The translations under genes were made by a program, and so were the position numbers. Of a stretch of 64,000 nt of DNA, positions 59,271 to 64,000 are shown in pieces. The stretch's first letter is position 1. Each line of letters opens with the position of its first letter. Origin of the DNA: Bacteroidota bacterium (GTDB taxonomy: Bacteria > Bacteroidota > Bacteroidia > Flavobacteriales > Weeksellaceae); NCBI GenBank assembly GCA_018902795.1, contig JAHIQD010000004.1:62001-126000 (forward strand), in the 5' to 3' direction. Below the pieces are notes generated by a model, which was not told the origin of the DNA, ran no database searches, and saw only the letters and a program-made list of their open reading frames with translations.

Positions 59271-59981
59271 TTGCAGTCATATTATTATTTACTTTTAGAT
59301 GTTTTCAGTTTTTTGATTCCTTTCCTTTTCAGTTTTGAAAAAAAGAAAATGCATTTCATCCAATATTGGAAATCATTTTTTGCTGCAATTTTACTTGTCG
59401 GATTATTCTTCATTGCCTGGGATATTTACTTTACTTATCAGAAAATTTGGGGATTCAACGATGAATATTTAATTGGAATAAGGATTTTTAAAATGCCGCT
59501 GGAAGAATACCTTTTTTTCCTGCTCATTCCTTACGCCAGTGTCTTTATTCATTATGCTTTGGAATATTTTCTTCCTAAAATTATTCTGAAGGAAAAACCT
59601 ACACAATGGATTACTTATCTCCTTTTTGCATTGAGTTTTTTGGTGGCTGTATTTAATCATGATAGAATCTATACCGTTTGCAGTTTTGGTCTTTTTGCTT
59701 TTTTAATGCTGATGCAGATTATTTTTAAATGGAAAGATGCGCGAAGGTTTTATTTGAGTTTTATCATTATATATATTCCTTTTTTCTTTGTGAATAATGC
59801 TTTAACAGGAAATTATTCTGAAAATCCTGTAGTATTTTACGACAATTCCGAAAACCTCGGAATCCGTGTAGGAACAATGCCGCTGGAAGACAGTTTTTAC
59901 TGCTTTACCCTTTTATACAGTATCGTATTGGTTTTTGAATATTTCAAAACAAAGTGGAATCCGATAACAAGAAATCAATGA
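59271..59981 (+). CDS. crtY: Lycopene cyclase, CarR/CrtYcd type
   Basis: Membrane lycopene beta-cyclase of the small (CarR-domain) type rather than the flavin-dependent CrtY. The 236 residues hold two tandem domains, each about 100 residues with three helices: 'MPLEEYLFFLLIPYASVFIH' and 'TMPLEDSFYCFTLLYSIVLV', the 'PxEE/PxED' signatures. In actinobacteria the halves are separate proteins (CrtYc, CrtYd); here they are fused. The start is TTG at 59271, 3 bp after the crtZ stop; no ATG is available nearby. Confidence 0.92.
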   Translation: MQSYYYLLLDVFSFLIPFLFSFEKKKMHFIQYWKSFFAAILLVGLFFIAWDIYFTYQKIWGFNDEYLIGIRIFKMPLEEYLFFLLIPYASVFIHYALEYFLPKIILKEKPTQWITYLLFALSFLVAVFNHDRIYTVCSFGLFAFLMLMQIIFKWKDARRFYLSFIIIYIPFFFVNNALTGNYSENPVVFYDNSENLGIRVGTMPLEDSFYCFTLLYSIVLVFEYFKTKWNPITRNQ

Positions 59982-60463
59982 AAATTACCATCACCAAACA
60001 GTCGGGAATTTACACGCTGACCTCAGAACAGCTTCTGCCCATTTCCTTAAAAGAAGCCTGGGAATTTTTTACTGTTCCAATGAATTTAGATAAAATAACG
60101 CCGAAAGAAATGAACTTTCACATCACCAACAATCCCGGAATTGAAACCTATCAGGGACAGATCATCACTTATAAAATTGGGATACTTCCTCTCATAAAAA
60201 GCAACTGGATCACTGAGATTACCCATTTAGTGAAAGAAAAGTTTTTTGTTGACGAACAGCGTTTCGGTCCGTATGCGATGTGGCATCATGAACATCATTT
60301 TCAGGAAACTGAACAGGGAAAAGTTTTAATGACTGACATTGTGAATTTCAAAATGCCTTTCGGTATTTTTGGTGAACTTATTGCAGGAAGAATGGTGAGA
60401 AATAAAGTAAAATTTATCTTCGAAAGCCGTTACCGAATTCTGGAAAATCTCATTATATCATGA
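59978..60463 (+). CDS. SRPBCC-fold protein of the crt operon
   Basis: A 161-residue START/SRPBCC-type helix-grip protein: 'TLTSEQLLPISLKEAWEFFT', 'PLIKSNWITEITHLVKEKFF', 'RFGPYAMWHHEHHFQE'. Such proteins bind hydrophobic ligands or act as cyclases. Its ATG overlaps the crtY stop (ATGA) and its stop overlaps the next start, so all are translated together. Binding of a carotenoid or precursor is a plausible guess. The upstream frame start at 59954 lies in crtY and is not used. Confidence 0.88.
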   Translation: MKITITKQSGIYTLTSEQLLPISLKEAWEFFTVPMNLDKITPKEMNFHITNNPGIETYQGQIITYKIGILPLIKSNWITEITHLVKEKFFVDEQRFGPYAMWHHEHHFQETEQGKVLMTDIVNFKMPFGIFGELIAGRMVRNKVKFIFESRYRILENLIIS

Positions 60464-61887
60464 AAATACTTCTTACAGGCGTCACCGGATATATTGGCAA
60501 AAGACTTTTGATTCAATTACTGGAGGAAGGTCATCACATCGTATGTTCTGTAAGAGATAAAAACCGGTTTGGTTTAAAACTGTTCAAGGACAGATTAGAC
60601 CAGATTGAAGTGATTGAAAACGATTTCTTAGACGAAAAAACCCTAGATAATATTCCGAAAGATATCGGTTGTGCTTATTATTTAATACATTCCATGTCTT
60701 CCGGTGAAGGCGATTTTGAGGAAAAAGAAAAAATTTCTGCTGAAAATTTCCGCCGGACTTTAGAAAAAACGGAAGCGGAACAGGTTATTTTCTTAACGGG
60801 AATCATTAATGAAGAAAAACTTTCCAAACACCTTCAATCGCGGAAAAATGTAGAAGAAGCTTTGCAAAGTGAAAAATACGCTTTAACCAGTCTCCGTGCG
60901 GGAATTATCGTAGGATCCGGAAGTGCATCCTTTGAAATCATACGGGATTTGGTAGAAAAATTACCCGTCATGATAACGCCAAAATGGCTGGAAACAAAAT
61001 GTCAACCCATTGCCATCCGAAATGTAATTCAGTTTTTAGTGGGCGTTTTAGGACGGGAGTTCACTTACAATCAGCATTACGACATTGCCGGAACCGATAT
61101 TGTCACTTATAAACAAATGCTTCTGCAGTATGCGAAAATCCGTGGACTGAAAAGAAAAATTTTTATCGTCCCCGTGATGACGCCCCGATTATCTTCCTAC
61201 TGGCTCTATTTCGTCACTTCAACAAGTTATCCTTTAGCGAAAAATTTAGTGGATTCCATGAAAATTGATGTGGTTGCCACCAAAAATAATTTGGCAGAAC
61301 AACTCAAAATCCATCTTTTTTCCTATGAAGAAGCGATTAGGATGGCATTCGATAAAATAAAGCAGAATGATGTGTTGTCAAGTTGGTTCGATTCATTCAG
61401 CAATCAGTTTCACAACCGGAAAGTCTGGCAATATCTGGAAGTTCCGGCAGAAGGTTGTTTTACCGATAAACGTAACATGGAAGTTGATAATGAAGCTGCA
61501 GCATTAGAACGTATTTTCAGCATCGGCGGAAAAACCGGTTGGTATTATGCAGATTTTCTCTGGAGGATTCGCGGATTTCTTGATAAACTTTTTGGCGGCG
61601 TAGGTTTAAGACGGGGCCGCAGAAATTTAAACCATCTTGAAGCCGGTGATTCTGTAGATTTCTGGCGCGTGCTTTATGCTGATAAAGAGGAAAAACGCCT
61701 GCTGCTTTTTGCCGAAATGAAACTTCCCGGCGAAGCGTGGCTCGAATTTAAAATTAAAAACGGCAAACTTTATCAGGAAGCCACTTTCCGTCCGCTTGGA
61801 TTATCAGGTAGATTATATTGGTATTCTGTTCTGCCTTTTCACGGTTTGATTTTTAATGGAATGCTGAAGAAATTAGCAGGAAAATAA
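60460..61887 (+). CDS. SDR-family NAD(P)-binding protein with DUF2867
   Basis: A 475-residue two-part protein. Residues about 1-290 form an atypical SDR fold: 'ILLTGVTGYIGKRLLIQLLE' (TGxxGxxG), 'CAYYLIHSMSSGEGDFEEKE' and 'LTSLRAGIIVGSGSASFEII'. Residues about 340-475 are DUF2867: 'GGKTGWYYADFLWRIRGFLD', 'GDSVDFWRVLYADKEEKRLL', 'LFAEMKLPGEAWLEFKI'. It overlaps the SRPBCC gene by 4 bp (ATGA). It may be an oxidoreductase acting on an isoprenoid, but no substrate is known. Confidence 0.9.
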   Translation: MKILLTGVTGYIGKRLLIQLLEEGHHIVCSVRDKNRFGLKLFKDRLDQIEVIENDFLDEKTLDNIPKDIGCAYYLIHSMSSGEGDFEEKEKISAENFRRTLEKTEAEQVIFLTGIINEEKLSKHLQSRKNVEEALQSEKYALTSLRAGIIVGSGSASFEIIRDLVEKLPVMITPKWLETKCQPIAIRNVIQFLVGVLGREFTYNQHYDIAGTDIVTYKQMLLQYAKIRGLKRKIFIVPVMTPRLSSYWLYFVTSTSYPLAKNLVDSMKIDVVATKNNLAEQLKIHLFSYEEAIRMAFDKIKQNDVLSSWFDSFSNQFHNRKVWQYLEVPAEGCFTDKRNMEVDNEAAALERIFSIGGKTGWYYADFLWRIRGFLDKLFGGVGLRRGRRNLNHLEAGDSVDFWRVLYADKEEKRLLLFAEMKLPGEAWLEFKIKNGKLYQEATFRPLGLSGRLYWYSVLPFHGLIFNGMLKKLAGK

Positions 61888-61907
61888 GTGTTTCAGAGGC
61901 TTAAAAA

Positions 61908-61952
61908 CTTGCGCTTTGTTGTATAATCATCAATCGATACAACAAAGGCAAG
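61908..61952 (-). terminator. Terminator between crt operon and crp-like gene
   Basis: 16-bp stem CTTGC(g)CTTTGTTGTAT / ATACAACAAAGGCAAG with one bulge, 12-nt loop. On the minus strand it is followed by Ts, so it best ends the crp-like gene 107 bp upstream; it may also stop the crt operon. Confidence 0.75.
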
Positions 61953-62058
61953 AAAATAGAAGCGATTGCTGTAATTTCATTTCATCATTTGTGTTCCGCA
62001 ATCCCTACAAAGATATTATGGCGATATTAAATATCACTTAACATTTGTTAATTTACAA

Positions 62059-62655
62059 TCATTTAATTCTTTCTTTACGAATTCGGGAGAAATGCACCGC
62101 TGAAATATTGAGCCAGGAAGCCAGATGTTTGAGCGGCACCACATCTAAATAACGGGAGAAGTAACTTTCTACAAGATCATAATTTTCACTCGCATTATTA
62201 AAGCTCATCGTATTTCCGAATTTCAGAAGATTAACATAATGCTCCTCCATTACCAATAGTCCAAACAGGGCCCAGTCGTGATATCTTGCGTAAAGCTTCA
62301 TTAAATTTTCTTTATCGATCGAATAAACCGCAGAATCTTCATAACAGCAGATATCGCATTTGCTGACTGTTTGTGAACTGAAGCTTTCATATTCCGTAAT
62401 CACTGTACTTTCCTGTTCCAGCCAAATCGTCTTTTCTTCGCCGTCCTTATCAACAAAATAGCAGCGTGTAATTGAATTTTCAACCATGAAAATCCTTTTA
62501 CACACCTCACCTGCTCTTAAAATAAATTCCCCGCTTTTACAATTCCAAATCTGAAATTCCTCTAAACCGATTTCTAAAATTTCTAAATTGAAATCTGGTT
62601 TATATGAAAGTACTTTTGTTCTTATAAAATCTTTATTTTCTTTATTTTTTACCAT
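62059..62655 (-). CDS. Crp/Fnr-family transcriptional regulator
   Basis: A 198-residue regulator with an N-terminal cNMP-binding-like barrel ('GEFILRAGEVCKRIFMVENS', 'CYFVDKDGEEKTIWLEQEST') and a C-terminal helix-turn-helix ('DVVPLKHLASWLNISAVHFS', 'RIRKERI'). No Fnr cysteine pattern and no cAMP-contact motif are obvious, as in most Bacteroidota members. It is 6 bp after the ggt stop, so it lies in the same transcript. Confidence 0.85.
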   Translation of the reverse strand: MVKNKENKDFIRTKVLSYKPDFNLEILEIGLEEFQIWNCKSGEFILRAGEVCKRIFMVENSITRCYFVDKDGEEKTIWLEQESTVITEYESFSSQTVSKCDICCYEDSAVYSIDKENLMKLYARYHDWALFGLLVMEEHYVNLLKFGNTMSFNNASENYDLVESYFSRYLDVVPLKHLASWLNISAVHFSRIRKERIK

Positions 62656-62661
62656 ATAAAA

Positions 62662-64000
62662 TTATTCTACGGCCACCGAATCATCACCTCTACCGTCTGC
62701 GACTGCAGTGACGTTTCCATTTTCATCAACGACGATCATTTCTGTCCTTCCGATCTGAGCCACCCTTTCAATTTTGTAATTCATTTTTTCCAGATTTTTA
62801 ATAGTTGTCTCCGGGAAATTCTTTTCTACCATTATGCTTTCCGGAAGCCACTGATGATGAAATTTTGGCGAATTAACCGTCATGTTGGGATTGAGTTTAA
62901 AATCAATGACATTCACAACAGACTGATAAACCGAAGTTGGAATGGTCGTTCCGCCCGGCGTTCCCACAATAATAAAAGGTTTTCCGTTTTTCAGAACAAT
63001 CGTTGGCGTCATGGAACTCAGCATCCGTTTTCCGGCTTTAATGGAATTGGCTTCCCCGCCCACTGCACCAAACATATTCGGAACGCCTGGTTTTACGGAG
63101 AAATCGTCCATTTCATTGTTCAGAAAAAATCCGGCACCGGAAACAACCACTTTGCTTCCGTAAAGTCCGTTCAGGGTTGTGGTGACCGCCACCGCATTTC
63201 CTTCTTTATCAATAATGGAAATATGCGTGGTTTCTGTAGATTCTTTAGGTTGTGGTGTTATTTTCCCGACTTCCGAACTTGGCGTTGCATGATTTCTATT
63301 GAAACTTTTCCAACGGTTTTTTAAATATTCATCAGAAATAAGCATTTCGGTCTGATCTCTGATAAAATCGGGATCGCCCATAAATTCAGCTCTGTCAGCG
63401 AAAGCACGTCTTTCTGCTTCCACCATAATCTGAACGGCTTCTGTTGAATTATGCTGGTATTTTTCTAAATTTTCAAAACCTGACATTTTTAACATTTGGG
63501 CCAATAAAATTCCACCGCTTGACGGCAAAGGCATGGAGACGATCTCATTTCCTTTATAATCGAAAATAATGGGTTTTCTTTCCGCTACTTTATAGTTTTT
63601 CAAATCATTTAAAGTGATGATTCCGTTTCCGCGTTTCATTTCTGCAACGATTAATTCTGCCGTTTTTCCTTCATAAAAACCTTTTTCACCGTTTTTCTGT
63701 ATTCGTTTCAGTGTTTCGGCTAAATCCTTCTGTATCAGAATATCGCCCTGTTTCCACGGAGTTTTTTTCTGAAAAACGGTTTGCGATTTATTGTGCTGAT
63801 TGAAATATTCCATCTGACTGTTCAAAAGTCCCGCTTCTTTTTCAGTAACAGCAAATCCTTTCTCGGCTAAATCAATTGCGGGTTGTATCAGCTTTTCCAT
63901 TGGCAGTTTCGCATGCTTTAAGGTGGCATAAAACCCCGCTACAGAACCGGGAATTCCTACAGCCAGCCTTCCGTTTTGAGACAGATCGGTATTCACTTTT
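62662..64000 (-). CDS. ggt: Gamma-glutamyltransferase (partial, cut by window edge)
   Basis: Hydrolyses or transfers the gamma-glutamyl group of glutathione-like peptides, normally in the periplasm. The part in the window (445 codons) starts inside the large subunit at 'LAVGIPGSVAGFYATL'; the signal peptide and first ~100 residues lie beyond 64000. The autoprocessing Thr is in 'STETTHISIIDKEGNAVAVT'. The glycine loop 'NNEMDDFS' and the 'MLSSMTPTIV' and 'GTPGGTTIPTSVYQ' motifs are intact. Confidence 0.93.
   Translation of the reverse strand, partial: KVNTDLSQNGRLAVGIPGSVAGFYATLKHAKLPMEKLIQPAIDLAEKGFAVTEKEAGLLNSQMEYFNQHNKSQTVFQKKTPWKQGDILIQKDLAETLKRIQKNGEKGFYEGKTAELIVAEMKRGNGIITLNDLKNYKVAERKPIIFDYKGNEIVSMPLPSSGGILLAQMLKMSGFENLEKYQHNSTEAVQIMVEAERRAFADRAEFMGDPDFIRDQTEMLISDEYLKNRWKSFNRNHATPSSEVGKITPQPKESTETTHISIIDKEGNAVAVTTTLNGLYGSKVVVSGAGFFLNNEMDDFSVKPGVPNMFGAVGGEANSIKAGKRMLSSMTPTIVLKNGKPFIIVGTPGGTTIPTSVYQSVVNVIDFKLNPNMTVNSPKFHHQWLPESIMVEKNFPETTIKNLEKMNYKIERVAQIGRTEMIVVDENGNVTAVADGRGDDSVAVE

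Overview
The window comes from a low-GC member of the Bacteroidota, most likely a flavobacterium of the Chryseobacterium/Kaistella group (Weeksellaceae). The signs are: promoters of the TAnnTTTG (-7) type, very few Shine-Dalgarno sequences, secreted proteins ending their signal peptides in 'FAQ/SAQ' or carrying short lipoboxes, a tRNA gene without encoded CCA, and flavobacterial gene sets such as multiple YceI proteins, a crt cluster with a small CarR-type lycopene cyclase, and REP-like GC palindromes flanked by T and A runs. The taxonomic call is inference from gene content, without database comparison.

Left part (1-16.5 kb): mostly housekeeping. L-serine dehydratase, a three-gene MCE/Mla lipid transporter (permease, ATPase, MCE protein), an ABC1/UbiB kinase-like protein, glucokinase, rhodanese, epoxyqueuosine reductase, three YceI-family secreted proteins (one paired with a porin-like barrel), tRNA-Leu(CAA) and a PhnP-like metallo-hydrolase.

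Accessory part (16.7-27 kb): a gene-poor, decaying stretch. It holds an unknown gene split by a frameshift in an A-run, an 11-bp tandem repeat, a 1901-residue DUF4011/SF1-helicase/Vsr-like/DUF3320 protein, the last ~60 codons of a type I restriction hsdR, a frameshifted S24/LexA-like fragment and another apparent gene remnant. I read it as an eroded defence island in which the giant helicase is the surviving intact gene.

Middle (27-41 kb): a conserved unknown gene with a GAF protein, GNAT, a 2-oxoacid dehydrogenase E2, a monooxygenase-fold protein, lipB and a complete tryptophan operon (trpE-G-D-C-F-osmC-B-A). Upstream of trpE lies what reads as a full ribosome-mediated attenuator: a 24-codon leader peptide with three consecutive Trp codons, 1:2 and 2:3 alternative pairings and a 3:4 intrinsic terminator. 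This is the most striking regulatory structure in the window. An OsmC-family gene is embedded in the operon, and trpA carries an 8-copy heptamer repeat at its 5' end. A ferritin-VIT1 fusion (MbfA type) lies just upstream of the trp promoter.

Right part (41-64 kb): a CusA/CzcA-type metal efflux operon with two small membrane proteins, a small lipoprotein, lysS, gyrB, an RsiV-like lipoprotein, a diacylglycerol-kinase-like lipid kinase, then photolyase + MarR regulator divergent from a carotenoid operon (crtI, crtB, unknown, crtZ, crtY, SRPBCC, SDR-DUF2867) that should take GGPP to zeaxanthin-type pigments. A Crp-like regulator and a gamma-glutamyltransferase cut by the window edge close the sequence. 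Several genes have a perfect -7 box only 4-7 nt before the start codon, suggesting leaderless mRNAs.
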